Shown: positions 12,182 through 25,177 of the stretch, one piece after another
Position numbering within the stretch: the first letter of the stretch is position 1
How the letters are laid out: each line of letters begins with the position of its first letter
Assembly (NCBI GenBank): GCA_007922195.1
Contig: ML682002.1
Coordinates: 496,001-560,000, forward strand
DNA length: 64,000 nucleotides
Origin: Podocnemis expansa
Taxonomy: Eukaryota; Chordata; Testudines; Podocnemididae
Direction of reading: 5' to 3'
Position numbers and translations under genes: made by a program
Notes under the pieces: model-generated
The model's database searches: none
Seen by the model: the letters and a program-made list of their open reading frames with translations, nothing else
Told to the model about the DNA's origin: nothing

Positions 12182-13777
12182 GTATAAATAGCGTGCCCAG
12201 GTAGCTGGTCTTATACTCTGAAAAATTAAGTGGTGCAATGCAAGTTGGTCTGTTTTCTTTTAATAGGATTGTCACTAAATCATGTTTAAGTTAAACCAAT
12301 CAGGGCTTAGAATGTTTCAGCGACTCATCTCACAAGATGTCCTGGAAATAAGGTGTAATGTAAACCCCCCCCCCCCGGCCTTTGGGCAGTAGGGCACAAT
12401 AGAAGCTCAAGAGATCTACATCACTAAATCAGGCTAAGAAAGTTTAAGAAATAAAGTGAACACAGTTAAAAGATGCAGACCAGAGTCCAAAGACATGTAG
12501 ATGAAATCAACCTTGACAATTCATCTTTTAAGCAAGCTTTTAAACATTAAATACACTGGAACAGTGAGGAACTGGTGTCTTGGCAGCAGCTATGCTGTTG
12601 GTTTCAGGAACTGGGTCACTGGATTGCAATCCCATTTTCCCAACTCTATTCAACATCTGCAAGAAAACAGCCCCGAGAGACAGAGCATGGCTAAAGTGAT
12701 CCAAAAACATTTTCTACAAAACAAACATCGTTTAGTTATCCAAATGTACATAAGAATTAAGTGAAAAAAAAAAAAAAACCACATGCAACTGGTCACCTAA
12801 ACTTTAGCCTCCTTGCAAGTTCTGGTAAGCTCCACTTAGTGCCATCTCTAAGCTGCAGAGATCACCCTCCTGTTGCTCACTTTTCTCCACTCTTCCAACC
12901 AGCGGCCATCTTTTCACTCCCTCCCCTCTGCCTATCTCCCCAGGCAGGGAGGTAATGATTTAGCTTTTTTTGAAATTAGCTCTGGCCTTGGAAAAGTCAG
13001 TCTACCTGCCTGTATCCAATCAGTTTAAATCAAATTCCAATTAATAGCTCATTTTTCCTTACAGACACTTTGTATTGTTCCTGGAGATGTTGTTGCTTTG
13101 TTATTGTTCCCCTTCCTGTTTGCTTTCCCCTACCAGCCTCCTTGATTTTAATGCCAAGAAACAGGAGCACAACATTTTATTCAGGTAAACAAAAAGGTAT
13201 ATAAAGAATTCACAAAGAAAAAAATACAGCTCTTCCTATTTCTCCATACCTTCTAGCAACTAATTAAAACCTCACACACAATACACAGACCAAACAGATG
13301 CAACCCCAGTCTCATGTGATTGTTGTACACACTACATTGCACTAAAATGGGCAGCCCTCTGATGGCTGGCCCAGGATTGTTTTAATCCTTTTTGGTTTTG
13401 GGGTATGAGAAGCTTAACCGGTGAGACCAGAAGTAGATTCCCTTCCTCTGGGTAGAATCCGGGGTCTCCAGCTCTCTGCCGGACAGTGTTTGTGGGCTTA
13501 GTTGCACCTTTGTTGTATCCCTAGTTCAGGGACCAGCTTCTCCCTGTGCCCAGTGCTTTCAAACTCCTTACTCTCATGAGCTAGGCACCTGACTGGCTCA
13601 GCTGTGTGGCAGTGAAACATGGATTACATTAAAGAGAACAATCCAGAGGTTGTTCCTTTTTCTGATGCTACAAGCTCACAGAAACTACTCCCCCATAAAC
13701 TGGGCCGTCCCTAGGGGGGAGCAGGGCCCAAGGCAAATCAGTTTGTGCGGGGCCCCCCCATTTTAAACTTTGCATCG

Positions 13778-14327
13778 CAATGTTCCCTCTAAGCCAGTGG
13801 TTCCCAACCTGTGGTCTGGGGACCCCCAGAGGTCCGCAAACACTTTGCAGGGGGTCTGCAGAGCCTCTCCCTACTCAGGGCTGGAATCCAGCTACAGCCC
13901 TGATGCTCCCTGCCATGGCTGCCTTTCCCCTTCTGTGGCTGTCTCCTGGCAGGGGGATGGAGCCACAGCAGCTCACCGGCAAGGGCAGGGGACCACAGCT
14001 GCTGCGGCTCAGCTCCCCGGTGATGCAGGCAATGGTGGTGGCAGCGCTGCTCACCAGCTGTCCCGCTGGTACAGGCCAGAGTCTGCCTGTGCAGGCCAGA
14101 TTACAAAATCAGCCAGGGGGGTTCGCAAAGATTTTTTTTTTCTTTCAAAGGGGTCCCCAGCCTGAGAAAGGTTGGGAACCACTGCTCTAAGCTGATGATG
14201 CAGCTGAGCAAGTTCCCTGCTGGTTCTCCAAGCCCCAATAGGCTTCTTCCCTGCTGCCCACTGGCTCCCCAATAACTTGTGCACCCATAAATTGTTCAGC
14301 TGCATCATCAGCTTAGAGGGAACACTG
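13778..14327. mobile_element. hAT-type element, TTCCCTCTAAG family, nested
   Basis: Ends CAATGTTCCCTCTAAGC and GCTTAGAGGGAACACTG are a terminal inverted repeat. Inside, GATGATGCAGCTGA near 14195 pairs with its inverse at 14299. Its own target duplication is not clear (TTGCATCG versus GGCAGCGT). It is interrupted by the element at 13795-14184. Related copies: 41738 and 60055. Confidence 0.65.
13795..14184. mobile_element. hAT-type element, CAGTGGTTCCCAACC family, innermost
   Basis: Ends CAGTGGTTCCCAACCT and AGGTTGGGAACCACTG are near-perfect inverted repeats; flanking CTCTAAGC at 13787-13794 and 14185-14192 is a perfect 8 bp duplication lying inside the host element's own end. Related copy at 46311. 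Confidence 0.88.
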
Positions 14328-14989
14328 GGCAGCGTCATAATTTTTCTTTAATAAAATCATAAATTTCTAGCCCTCAAGCTAAAAAGTTGGAGAAAGAAGC
14401 AGAAAAACATGACCTGACTTTATCCTAAAGGCTCAAAACCCAGAAGTCAGACAAAATAGCTCCCCCCCCCATTTATTATTTCTTTAAACATCTTTGTTTT
14501 TACGTGAGTTTTAATGATATATTTAAGCCAGACTTGTGACTATTTTTGATGTTTAGGGTAGGCAATACTGAATGTGTCATGGTGATGTTTTATCAACCTC
14601 ACAGCCAAGTGGACAGGACCATCTGGAGGTACTCTTCTTTGTGGTTCTGGTTTTCTGTTCAAGATGGGCACACAATTTTACAAGTTTAATAATTTTTCTT
14701 AGATCAAATTTTTGTTAAATTGAAAATTCAGAGACGGAAGCTATTTTTGGATGATGATAAAAAATAAATTCAGGTCCTCTCTCACCTTAAAGCACTGGAT
14801 TCCAATTGTCTAATGCATGTTATTTCCTTTATGCTGCCTGACTCTCTCCTTTTCCATCTTATTTTAATATATGTATTCATACATTCCTCATTGCTTTGCA
14901 GGTGATCTAAGTAATGAAACTCAGGTACTGTCTGAGGATGAGAGGAAGAAACAAGGGAGCTTTGGCCTCCTCTCAGATACCCTGATGTA

Positions 14990-15115
14990 AAAACAAACAA
15001 GGAGTCTTGTGGCACTTTTAAAAGCTAACCAATAAGTAAATTTGTTAGTCTTTAAAAGTGCCACAGGATTCCTTGTTTGTTTCGCTAAACTAGACCCACA
15101 TGGCCACAGTTGCTT
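14990..15115. mobile_element. short palindrome of two PLE termini
   Basis: ACAAACAAGGAGTCTTGTGG then CACTTTTAAAAGCTAAC is followed at once by GTTAGTCTTTAAAAGTGCCA and CCTTGTTTGTTTCGC: two terminal segments joined head to head with almost no body between them. Confidence 0.75.
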
Positions 15116-16579
15116 TCCTCTTTGCTATGCTTTGGGACTGGTGCTCTGACTGCAATCATTGACAATGGGGCTCATTTTACAGTGCAGAAGGAAAGACAAA
15201 AAACTTCTTTAATGTGTTGATTGATGGCCATTAACCCTAAAAACCCAGTATTTCCATATGAGCACTAGCCTGGGGTCTTCTCTGTGCAGATAATGATCTA
15301 CTATACCTGAGAGAGAAGTTTGCTCAAAAAGACATCCCATAAGACTGAAAAGTCTTGTTAAATGTAGAAGGAAAAAAGTTCTTTAATACCTGAGAACACT
15401 TTCTGGAGATGCTGATGTAAATTCAAAGAGAAGGTCCTGTTTTGTAAAGGCTGGGGATGTGACATTCTCCTGACTTTGTCCCTGTTTGCTTGACTGAGGC
15501 TGGCTCCATAAGTTTTATCTCAAAACCTGCCCTTTCTCTTCCCCTCAGGGAGCATTGTGGGAAGGTGGCTACTTAAGAGTTCCTGTAAACAAACGCTGCC
15601 TGGCTGAATTCCCTTCCCTCTTACCTGACCAGCCGGAGCTGCTCCCTAGTCCCACAGCTTGAAAAAGCTCCCTGCTTTCTTACTCCAGCTGGCTGCGTGG
15701 GACCCCCCAAAAGCATGAGGCCCAGGGCAGTTGCCCCTCCTGCCCCCCCAAAAGGATGGCCCTGCCCATAAACACATCTGACCAATGCCCATCTGAGTAC
15801 AGGCAGACAGTCCAGATCTGCCAGAGGACTCCTTAATATGTCTATAGGGCATCTACATCTGAAATGACATTTCTTTGACCCAGCTGCCCCCCTGCTGGCC
15901 TGGGTCTCAAATATAGACAAGGCAGGCATTTCATTTCTCAGTCTACCATTGTGTCTGTCACTGTTCTAGAGTATTTAAGATTGCTAGAGGGCTCCACAGG
16001 AGAATCTAGTACAAAATCATAAAATCTTGAACATATGGTTCCATGCTAACAGCAAAACAGAGCCTACCCTTCCAAAGGAAACTTGCTTCATCTGTTTTGT
16101 GGGCAAAGAAGAAAATTTTCAAGCAACAGTAGTTGCACATTTTTTCTTCAGTCAGCTTCTTCATAGCTAAATAGTTACATATGGCGCATGGAATAGACAA
16201 CTTTTAGTTTTCTGCTCTTAAGGTCTTCTACAATATGATCTCACTTGTACACATCCTAGATCTGTCTAGGCTTCTTGTATAGACTATGATATTTGGCTCC
16301 CTAGCTGGATTCTTCAACTCTTGCATTACAGAACAGCGGGCATTCTCAGTTGCCCCAGTATTAAAAAAGTTAGAACAAGGGAAAAGTTCACTCGTTTCCT
16401 TATAAACATTGTCAAAAGTCAGTCTAGAGGATTTAGACGGCTTCCATTAATTGTAGTTAAACACATGCCTACTTTCCCTGCACTGCTTGCAGTTCAGCCT
16501 CTTTTTAAAAATTAGTTTGAGTTCTTCCTCCAAAAAAGAGCAGACTTCTCTCCAGGTGATGGGGAGCAGCAGTCCTTAT

Positions 16580-17110
16580 GCAAGAGTGCAAGTATCTCTG
16601 GGTCTTGTTCATGAGCGATATTAAGCAGGAGCATGGACTAACAAGTGGACTGGTGCAGCAGCAGCAACACTGATCTGTGGTGGGGATGCACGACCTGAGT
16701 TTTCAGATGAAGCTCTCAGTTTACAAGCCAGTTCCCATCCTCACCTATGGTCATGAACTTTGGGCAATGACTGAAAAGAACAAATCAACAGGAACAAGTG
16801 GTGGAAATGAGGTTTCTCTGCAGTGTAACTGGGCTTATTTTCCTGAGATGGGGAAGTGGCTTGGCCATTCAGGGATGCTGAAAGAAAAGCTGCTACGCTG
16901 GACAGAGAAGTCAGCTGAGGTGAGTTGGGCACTTGGTAAGAACGGTTCCTTTGGACTCTCATTGGCACATCCCACTGGAAGGAGGCTCAGAGACCAACCC
17001 CAGGACACGCTGGAGGGAGTCTGACTGGCCTGAAAACATCTAGGGCTCCCTGTCCCCAGAAGAGCTGGAACCAGTTACTCTGAAAGAGGTGGTCCTTCCT
17101 ACTCTCATGC
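16580..17110 (+). pseudogene. LINE reverse-transcriptase C-terminal fragment
   Basis: The frame from 16677 contains PVPILTYGHELWAMTEK, the conserved block after the RT domain of non-LTR retrotransposons, then HPTGRRLRDQPQDTLEGV resembling the GRRPRGRP-RTRWED motif. Upstream CAAGAGTGCAAGTATCT and downstream AGAAGAGCTGGAACCAGT fit the same ORF. The clade (RTE-, L2- or Rex-like) cannot be decided by eye. No RT active-site motif is present; the copy is 5' truncated and dead. Confidence 0.65.
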
Positions 17111-18282
17111 TACAGCAGTGATGCTCATCAGGAAAAAGTTGCCTGCAGGAAGAGATCCAACTTCTACAGGTTTCAAGAACATGAAGCCAGCTCAAGTCCT
17201 CACGTTACCTTCAGTTGAAAGTCTGGCCATATATTACAGGTGACTCTAAAGCCCAGGTTCAAAAGTTACTCATGAAAAAGCAGCACTTTGTGAAGCTATT
17301 TTCAGCAAGTGATGTGGTTATCACATAGCTGCCAGGCTAAAGACTCCCAAACTTGATGGTCCTGTCATTTTGCTTGATACGCAGGTAATCTACTACTCCA
17401 CAGGCATCTAAAATCCCAAATGATTATATTTGCATACCACTTCAGGCTCCTTGGTTGAAAAAGTGCTTTCAGAGAGTTAAATTTAATACTTGTATTACAC
17501 AGATCCCTTGCTAAGAAAATACAGTAAATTACAGATCATGTCCCAGCAAATCATGTAGTGACAAAAATTTGATTCACAGGAAGAATATGATTTGATCTTC
17601 AGCAGTATATGCCACCACCTGTGATGTGTTAATGGAATAAGCCACCACACCCTGTAGGGTCTTGGGCTGTGGATAAAGTTAATGCCTAGAAGTCTAGGCC
17701 TTTTTTATTCCAAGACATTCTTCTGTTCTGACATCTCCTCCATGCCCTACACCCCACAAATAATGGAACAACTAGAGAAGGTCAGCTTGCTGAAGTTGTG
17801 CATCTGTTATCTAAAGTACATGAAAAGCAATAGAAAGATGCCCACTGACTTGCTCAGCCCCAAGAACTTCATAATTAAGTAGTGGAAAGAATGAAGAGAA
17901 AACCAATCAATCAATCACTTGATCACTGTTTTAAAGGTAGATTTGGACTTTCTCCAACACAGAGCTTGTAATGCTAACCAATATAACACTTTCATTTCAA
18001 CAGTTTTGCTCAAGTCTGGGAAGCAAGAACTGTAGGTTTGTGAAGTACTCAGCAGAATATTAGTACACACTCATTATGCACAACTTGAGAAAAAACACAG
18101 ACCTGAACAGAAAAGGGCTATTTACATGTAAAATCAGTGAGGTGCAGTGCTTTCTACAGTACAGTAAGTGAGGTTTTTCTCAGATAGAAATAGCCTATTG
18201 TGTTCTGCTTGATTTGGGTCAGCTTCTTTATTAGAATCAAAGTATTCAGTTTCCTGAAATACTATTGCCTACTTTCACTGCC

Positions 18283-18298
18283 GGGGGGGGGGGGGGGG
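18283..18298 (+). repeat. G16 homopolymer
   Basis: Sixteen consecutive G between CC and CGG in otherwise ordinary AT-rich intron. A second G16 tract sits at 57987-58002. Confidence 0.95.
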
Positions 18299-20247
18299 CG
18301 GTTCAGAGGTAAGTCAGAAACAATGTGAATATTTAGTGTGAAAATGGCTATGTTTACAAGTGGTCATTTACTCCCACTTTACAGTAAGTCAAATGTCCAC
18401 TTGACCATGAAGTGATAAATAAAAAGATAGAGCACAAATATCAAAAAATTAAATCCAAGAGACCAACTGGGCAGCACCATCTGAAATGGGTGTCCCCTTG
18501 TTCACATTAGAGGAGACACTAGAATTTGACATTTGTCTCTTACAGGGAAACATTCTTACATAGTATAGAGTCAAAACTGTTCACTTTGACTTTATGTAAG
18601 TTCACTTATTTCCTTTTCCAGAAGGAAAAGGAATACATTTAATAATTTATATTGCTTTAGAAAGAGGGAGAGTGGATCATTTCTGTTGCTAACAATCAGG
18701 GCTCTGCTTATTAACTATTCATAGAATACTCAATAGCTTGGGGAAGAGCCTTTGAAATACAATGAGGTTTAGTGGACCATTAATGATAAAATCTATGTTA
18801 CAGCTGTGAATGTTATAAACTTCCTATTTTAGAGCCATTGCTTAACATTGCAGTTGAGCAATGACACTTATGAACTTGTCATATTAAAAATATAAATGAA
18901 CAATTGCGAGTTTTCTTGCACTGAAAAGGCCTTTGGAATCTTCCTGATTTTATGGGCATGCAAATTGTACATTTTAAGAGAATGGTGAATAGATTTACTT
19001 GAATTAATAAACTTAGAAAACCACTTATGCATCTATTTCCTTAATAGGCATAACAGGGCCATTTTCTAATTATTTGAAAAGTGCTAGTAACAAAAGGCTA
19101 TGCACACTAACAGCTTAATGACCTTATTTTTGTCTGTATTACCAAATACTTCCTAGTTTTTTTTTTTTAAAACAGTAAGCTACAGCAAAGCAGCATCAAA
19201 ACCGTGCACCCTGTTTTATTCTTTTCAAATAGTTTCAGTGGTGCAGTAGATACATTGTAGGAACTGTTCCAGCTGAAGCCAAATTTGTATCATACAGGTT
19301 AAAAACGTTGGAAGAAACAATTTGTAAATAATGGTAGTGCACTTTAAGGCTTATCTAGATGCTGCGTTTATGTCTGTAAGGCAACCATATTGATCAACCA
19401 GATCATTAAGCACCATAGAGAAATATCCCATTGTTTATAAAAGACAATGGGTGGGCAGGGAGGGGCAGACAATAGGAACATGGGGCCAGTCAACCAATTG
19501 CCCCAATACAGTCCGGGGAGCCCTATGTGTGCAAAGGAAATCAACCAATCGCTTCCTGAGCATTAACAAGCTTCATAAAATAACTGAGTGCAGCCGGACC
19601 TTATGCATGGTCATGCAAGTATTTTGATACAATAGTCCCAGCAGTTGATCTCCCTTATACTAAATTATTTGGTTATGGACCAGTGACCTCTGGGGATGGC
19701 TAACATCCAGAAGGCAGCCATGATCCATTTTCTTAACAGGTATAGTATACCACTACAGTGCGAGGTCCACTTCAGCAGTAATCTCAAAAAGGAGGTTGCC
19801 TTCACCATCCTGAGATTCACTCACCACTACCTGGTCAGCCCAGCTATGTAGCATTTCCCCACCAATCAATGCTGGTGTCCCAAACCCAGAAACAGCACTG
19901 TGTGAAGCTGCTCCAGGAAGAGCTCTGTTGTAGCAGTTGCCTGGTGTCGCCCTCTTTGTTCAAACTACTGGAGAAGCTGTTGCTGCCACACCACCTGCTT
20001 AATGGTGCAGCAGGCAAAGTCTAGACTGAATATGCTCAGCTGAAAAGGGTCAAATAAAGCCCTCTATAGGTTGGTCACATCAACTGAAAAAAAGTCAATA
20101 GTGAACCCAGAAAAAGCAAGCATGTGATTGAGCAAACTGAATTATGGATTGCAGAACACCCTCCCAGACTTTAGTGCACAGCAAGCTCCACTGTGTATAC
20201 ACAGTGATGTGGACTGAAAGAAGGCAGACCTGTCCTGGAAGGATGCT

Positions 20248-20640
20248 AGAGTATTAGGGCTGGAAGGAACCTTGAGGTCATCTCAGGAACGATGCTAGCA
20301 TTTATGGTGCCCACCCGCCGCCGCACAGCAGATGCCAGCACAGACAAGTGATGTCACAGGGGAGTGCAACGGCATGGTCCCCATTTTGGCGCCCCCCCCC
20401 CGCAACACTTACCCAGCTTACCAGGTTGTGCCTGCCCTGGGTCATCTAGTCCCAACCCTTGCTAAAAGCAGGGCTGCTCCCACTAAATCATCCGAGCCAG
20501 GGTTTTTGTTTCCAACTGCATCTTAAGTTTGACAATGGAGAATCCACCCCACCCCACCCCCCAGGTAACCCATTCCAGTGCTTCACCACCCTCCTAGGGA
20601 GAATTTTTTCCTAATATCCAACCTAGACCTGCCTAGCTTC
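20248..20640 (-). mobile_element. CR1 LINE 3' end, split by an insertion
   Basis: The plus strand reads AGGGCTGGAAGGAACCTTGA then GGTCATCT, and resumes after the insertion with AGTCCCAACCCTTGCT and later CCATTCCAGTGCTTCACCAC, the reverse complement of the CR1 3' region. Non-coding. Confidence 0.8.
20284..20439. mobile_element. 156 bp hAT-like element inserted in CR1
   Basis: Begins CAGGAACGATG and ends GCCTGCCCTG; flanked by a perfect 8 bp duplication GGTCATCT at 20276-20283 and 20440-20447. Removing it restores continuous CR1 sequence. Confidence 0.82.
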
Positions 20641-21573
20641 TGTACAGTACACCAAAGAGCAGGTGTGAACTTAATGCATACCATACCATCCTCCTCTCTG
20701 TTCGTGTAGATAAGGCTTTCGTTCTTCATCAGCTTTAGAGACAACTGTGCCTTTTAACAGCAAACAAGTGCTACATGTTTCAGATAGGACACACAAAGGC
20801 CTGACTATACTCTAAAAGGCTTAAGATGTGATGCAGAGTCAGGAAGCAGATAAGGAGTGGATGGGTTCAAGAAACAAGGAAGAAAGTAGCATGTAATACT
20901 GAAGTGTTTTAGAACAAACACTTGATACCTTGCCCTTACCTTTGGTTGGAAAGTCATGTCCTTTAACAAGACCAACAAATCATTTGGAAGACTGGCACAA
21001 GTACTTTAATATATAATATGCAGAAATGTCTACGTTCTTTTTCTTCTACGCCAAAGCACTTTGGACTGCAGCAAGGATGTCCAGAAGTTGTTCTGTCCAT
21101 CAATGACTTCTCATTGGTTAGTAACAAGCATCTTATGGCCTTCCTATACCAATGACCCTGACCTGATTCAGGATAGAGTCATTGGCCTCTAAATTGCAAC
21201 CTAGTTTTACAGCACGCCAATAGCTGAGATCAGTAACTTTATCTGAGCAAACAGGAAAAAAAAACCCTTTAACATGCATAGTCAGCATTAGCCACGGAGT
21301 GTTACTTCAAATCTACATGCTTCTTGCTGACCTCAGATCCATTCCATCTTCATTTGAAAATTTTCAGCAAGCTGAAATAGTTTAAGCTTTTGGAATGATA
21401 TACAAGATATAAACGAGAAGTTAAATTGTCTATTGCGTAACACAGGGAAGCTCTCAGTACAACATCTCTGGTATCTCTTTTTAGATGTTTAAAAAGATAG
21501 AACTTTCCTGATTTTCACAAAGACAAAGCTCAGCAGCAACTCAAAGCAGAAGAATGTATGATATTATCTAGAT

Positions 21574-21749
21574 CACGGGTCTCAAATTCAAATCACCACA
21601 AGGGTCCCATGAGGACTAGTATGTTAACCCAAGGGCTGCACCACTGAAACCTTTTCACACAACATTACAAATATCAGTAAAAATAGTGTCATTGAGGGCC
21701 ACAGGAAATAGCTTTAGGGGCTGCACGGGCTGTGTGTTTGAGACCCCTG
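21574..21749. mobile_element. hAT-type MITE, GTCTCAAACTC family, copy 2
   Basis: Ends CACGGGTCTCAAATTC and GTGTTTGAGACCCCTG; perfect duplication ATCTAGAT at 21566-21573 and 21750-21757. It lies about 400 bp from the donor of the SLC45A4 coding exon. Confidence 0.88.
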
Positions 21750-22154
21750 ATCTAGATCAATAGTTAGCATCAAAGCCAATCCATACCATATTCTCAATGT
21801 TTCATCAGAAACTTAATCAGGTTACCATGCCTAAATTTGTGCCTAAACTACTGCAAAATTTGTACCTCAAATGAGTGAGCTCAGTGTTTGTCCAATGTTA
21901 AAATTGACATTTGCATATATTCTGACAAGTTCTTGCAAGCATAACCCATTATATAGATGGTAAATGCAAGTTCAAGACATTTAACATTCTGTACACAGGT
22001 CACTCAATGAGTCAGTAGCAAAGCCAAGCATGCACCTCAGTAGATGCCCACTGCTCTAGCTGCACCACCATTTTGCCTATGGCATTTGCCAAAGAACATG
22101 GAATGGCTTCATGTTTAAAAGACAGTCTATTAAACACACACAAGTTTTACTTAC

Positions 22155-22398
22155 CAATTTGTAACAATACTGGAGTTACTAATGCTGTCTCCATGGCATA
22201 ACAGAATTCCCTGCCAAACATTATGGCACCATGCATCACCCAAAGGCGTACTGGTATCCGGTTTATGGATCCTTCGCTAATAGTCTCCTCCCTACTCTCA
22301 TTCTCTTTGTTTGCTGGTTTCTGAAGCTCTGTCACAGGTAGCTCTTGAACTTGCATAGATTCCGAGTCAGCATTCTGGGGGGCCATTTTCATTACCAT
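22155..22398 (-). CDS. SLC45A4: SLC45A4 first coding exon (partial gene)
   Basis: The exon encodes the N-terminus of a solute carrier family 45 protein, an integral membrane transporter of the MFS fold reported as a proton-associated sugar transporter; later work links SLC45A4 to polyamine/GABA metabolism. Seen directly: from the ATG at 22398 it reads [20 protein letters not shown], then an acidic cytoplasmic tail with [15 protein letters not shown], then the start of membrane helix 1 with [20 protein letters not shown], a block I recognise as SLC45A4. The exon stops after the first base of a glycine codon at a consensus donor (GTAAGT, starting at 22154 on the minus strand), so it is phase 1. 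The mammalian protein as I remember it starts MKMAPQNAD, so the in-frame ATG at 22392 may be the real start. A possible acceptor (TTTACAG) puts the exon's 5' end near 22419. The remaining exons are not in the window as far as I can see. Confidence 0.93.
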
Positions 22399-23939
22399 AA
22401 AAATATATTTATTATATATCTGTAAATACTATCATATCTCTAAGATATCTTCTTTCAACTGCTGATGTGTTCCTCACAAAAGTAACGCTTATATTCCTCT
22501 TGGACAGATGGGTTTTTTATAACTTCTCATGTAGGTATGGAACAAAGAACAGAAAGCTATTTAGTGGGAATTTCAACATATGGCTTGCTAGTTTACTGTG
22601 AATTAGAGTTAAAAATCCATAATTGCCATTCAGTTAATACCAGTTTCATAATTATTATTGATGAGGTACTGAAGTTGTTCTTGCTACACAGAGGTGGAAA
22701 GGCGACACAAAAAGGTGCTCCACTGGTAATCCCCATCGAGTGGCTGATTAATCTGCAACAGAGAGCAATAAAACATAAGCTATTAGATATCCAAATAACG
22801 GATTTCAAGTCACTGTCCCCCTTTTGAAGGTATACATTAAGTAAACTTGTTTTCTTCAGTCTCAACACCCCTTTCCAATAATGGGCCTCTCATCCCAAAG
22901 TCAGTTAATCATCATACTATTATAATGCAGCAACTGTTTGAACCGATGTTTCAGTACAGTTAGGCCACAAGATGAAAGTTATTTTTGCTGAATTGCAGGA
23001 GAAAAAGCTATAGGCAAAGTTTAACTATTATATTTTGGCTTTGGCCAGAATACTAGGTATAAAAGACACATTAACTCCCAAGTTCTTTAGTGAATTAAGC
23101 TTTAGGTTCCTATTAAAAGATGCCACAACAGTCGCCCAATGCCACTATCCAGGACACAGGTTCAATGCTGACAAATTTAAATCCCCACTTATTGAGTCAC
23201 CAGTACCAACTTCTGAAACACCTCAGTGGCCTTTTGAGTCTCAATGGAAGAAAATACTCATCTAAAGCACAATATCTGCAACTGTTCTGTACATTTAAGC
23301 ACACAGTGATTGCATTATCCCATTGTTTCTTCCCCAAGTCTCTACAGTACCCGGAATACATCATATGTCTCACAGAACAGATCAGTAGAGGATGATTTCC
23401 AATGGTTCACTTAAACCTGAATAGCCAAGAATTAAAGAAGTGAGGAGCATTCTGATAAGAAAACATTTTGATACCATGCTCCTGTCTGTAAGGAAATTTA
23501 AGTGTAAAAAGTTGCTCAGCTGGGAAGAAGCTTTTGAGGTTCAATACTTAGGTTCAGAATCTGTCAAATCACTAGTGCTTCTCTTCTCCCCACAAGACCA
23601 GGGCATCCAATCATAGCTGTATCCTCCGAAGCTCCTATATACTGCTGATTTTAAAGTTGATCATAGCAGGAGGATGCAGTGCACTCTGGCCTACACAGTA
23701 CTTCTAGACTGTTCTGTGCACAAAGAGAGACAGAAAGAGACCAAGTCTCCCATCCTATACAGCAATGCAGAGAAGCACCACTGAGTCACAGGAAACCCTA
23801 GGCAGAACTAATCATTAACACTATACCTTTAATAAGGATAAGCACTTTGAAGTAGTCATAGTTAGATTAGTTGGCATATTAACATATATTGCTGAAGAAA
23901 ACACGGACTTGTATGCAAGTCTGACAAGAGCACAAAATG

Positions 23940-24045
23940 CATGTGATTCTACCCAGAATCTGCGTGAGGCAGTATTTTTTGTTGGCCCAACTTCTGTTGG
24001 TGAGTGAGACAAGCTTTTGAGCTCCACAGACCCCTTCAAGTCCAC
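23940..24045 (-). mobile_element. fragment of second PLE tail subfamily
   Basis: TTGGCCCAACTTCTGTTGGT and GACAAGCTTTTGAGCTCCAC are, in reverse complement, the tail of a second amniote PLE subfamily. Confidence 0.55.
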
Positions 24046-25177
24046 AATGCTATTCTATAAGTTAAATCACTAGATTCTCTTTGATGCCAATGCTAGATTC
24101 CCAGAAAGATCTAAGCAATCACTTGCCTCATAACCAAGTCACATTTCCTTCCAGTTTCTCCCACTCTAGACTATGGATGGTGGCTAATCTATTCCTTTAG
24201 GTTACCACTTGTGCAAACATCTCCCAAAAGGCATCATTCAGAGACGGGGTCTGATTTAAGGAAAAGCCGTAAAGATTACTACAATAATCTTTACACCAGA
24301 CTGAGTTATCATATTGAAGAATTGCAACTCAAAATTCAAGATGAAGGTTGTAGTACATTAATGTGTTTTCTTCCTGCCCACCCAACATTGTGGTTGAATT
24401 TTCACCCTAGTACAAAAGGGCCCAACCATCACTTCAGCTCCTAACAGACTTTTAAGAGGTGCAGAGGACCCCGAGTTTCACTTTGTCAGACTGGCATCTT
24501 TTCCCTGTGTTTCTTAGTCCTTCAGTCCTGCTGCTTTAACATATTGTCTGCCACTGTTTTTAGAATATAACGCTCCAGAATTATTTGTATTGCTTTACCC
24601 AGTATGTGTTGTCCTCACCAGATAAAGGAAACCAATGAACCTCCATTTTTCCACAGCTCAAAGGTTAATGAATTTCTGGAACCTAAGCCAATCAGGGCTA
24701 GAACAGGGTAGTTAATACACTGGTTTTTGGTTTGGCAAATATTAAACAGCATTATAAAACTCAGTTACTTTTTCAACTCAACTATAAAAATGACAGCTCT
24801 TAAATGTAATCATTTGGTAACAGACCTTTACTATAACATACTGCACATGTGGTTAAAACTGGAGAACAAGGAGAAATTAAAACCCATGCTAGAATGCAGC
24901 AACTCACTTATGCTAACATTAGTGCTCTGAGTGCTGGTTAACCTACAGCACCCTGCATGATTTGGAAAAGGATCACCCAAGAGCTCCTCCTGCCCCACTT
25001 TGCCATTCTACAGTCACCGGAGATGTTCAGCTTGGGGCCCTGAATCATAAAGTCAAAAGGAGCCACCGCCTGGAAGTCTCCAAAGGCCTCTCCCTCTTTG
25101 GATTTGCTTCCTCCCTTGTTCTGCCAGGGCCCGCAGAGTCTACACTTCCTTTGTGGGGAGGAGAGGATAATATAAGT

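Larger units (their letters stand above)
13700..15764. mobile_element. 2.06 kb hAT-type element containing nested insertions
   Basis: Ends CTGGGCCGTCC and GGATGGCCCTG form a terminal inverted repeat (9/11) and are flanked by a perfect 8 bp duplication, CCCATAAA at 13692-13699 and 15765-15772. Inside are a second hAT element (13778-14327), a third within that (13795-14184) and a PLE palindrome (14990-15115). I see no transposase frame in the remaining 14328-14989 and 15116-15764. Confidence 0.7.
1..22154 (-). other. SLC45A4: SLC45A4 intron downstream of the first coding exon
   Basis: On the minus strand this follows the donor of the first coding exon and should be intron to the window edge. 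I looked on the minus strand for the next SLC45 exon (a helix-2 block with tryptophan and a CTLSWGRRRP-type loop) and did not see it. Apart from the repeats listed separately I recognise nothing in 1-1532, 1700-2139, 3263-4635, 6197-7430, 7500-9525, 10466-11985, 12190-13691 (only a C run near 12366), 15773-16575, 17110-20245, 20640-21565 and 21758-22154. These stretches are AT-rich, frequently interrupted by stops and carry no convincing exon. Confidence 0.7.

Noticed and set aside
13770..14338. Overlapping frames of 95 to 136 codons
   Set aside because: They lie wholly within nested hAT elements and read through the terminal repeats.
22537..22868. Frames next to the SLC45A4 exon as a further exon
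   Set aside because: No resemblance to SLC45 family sequence and no matching splice sites.
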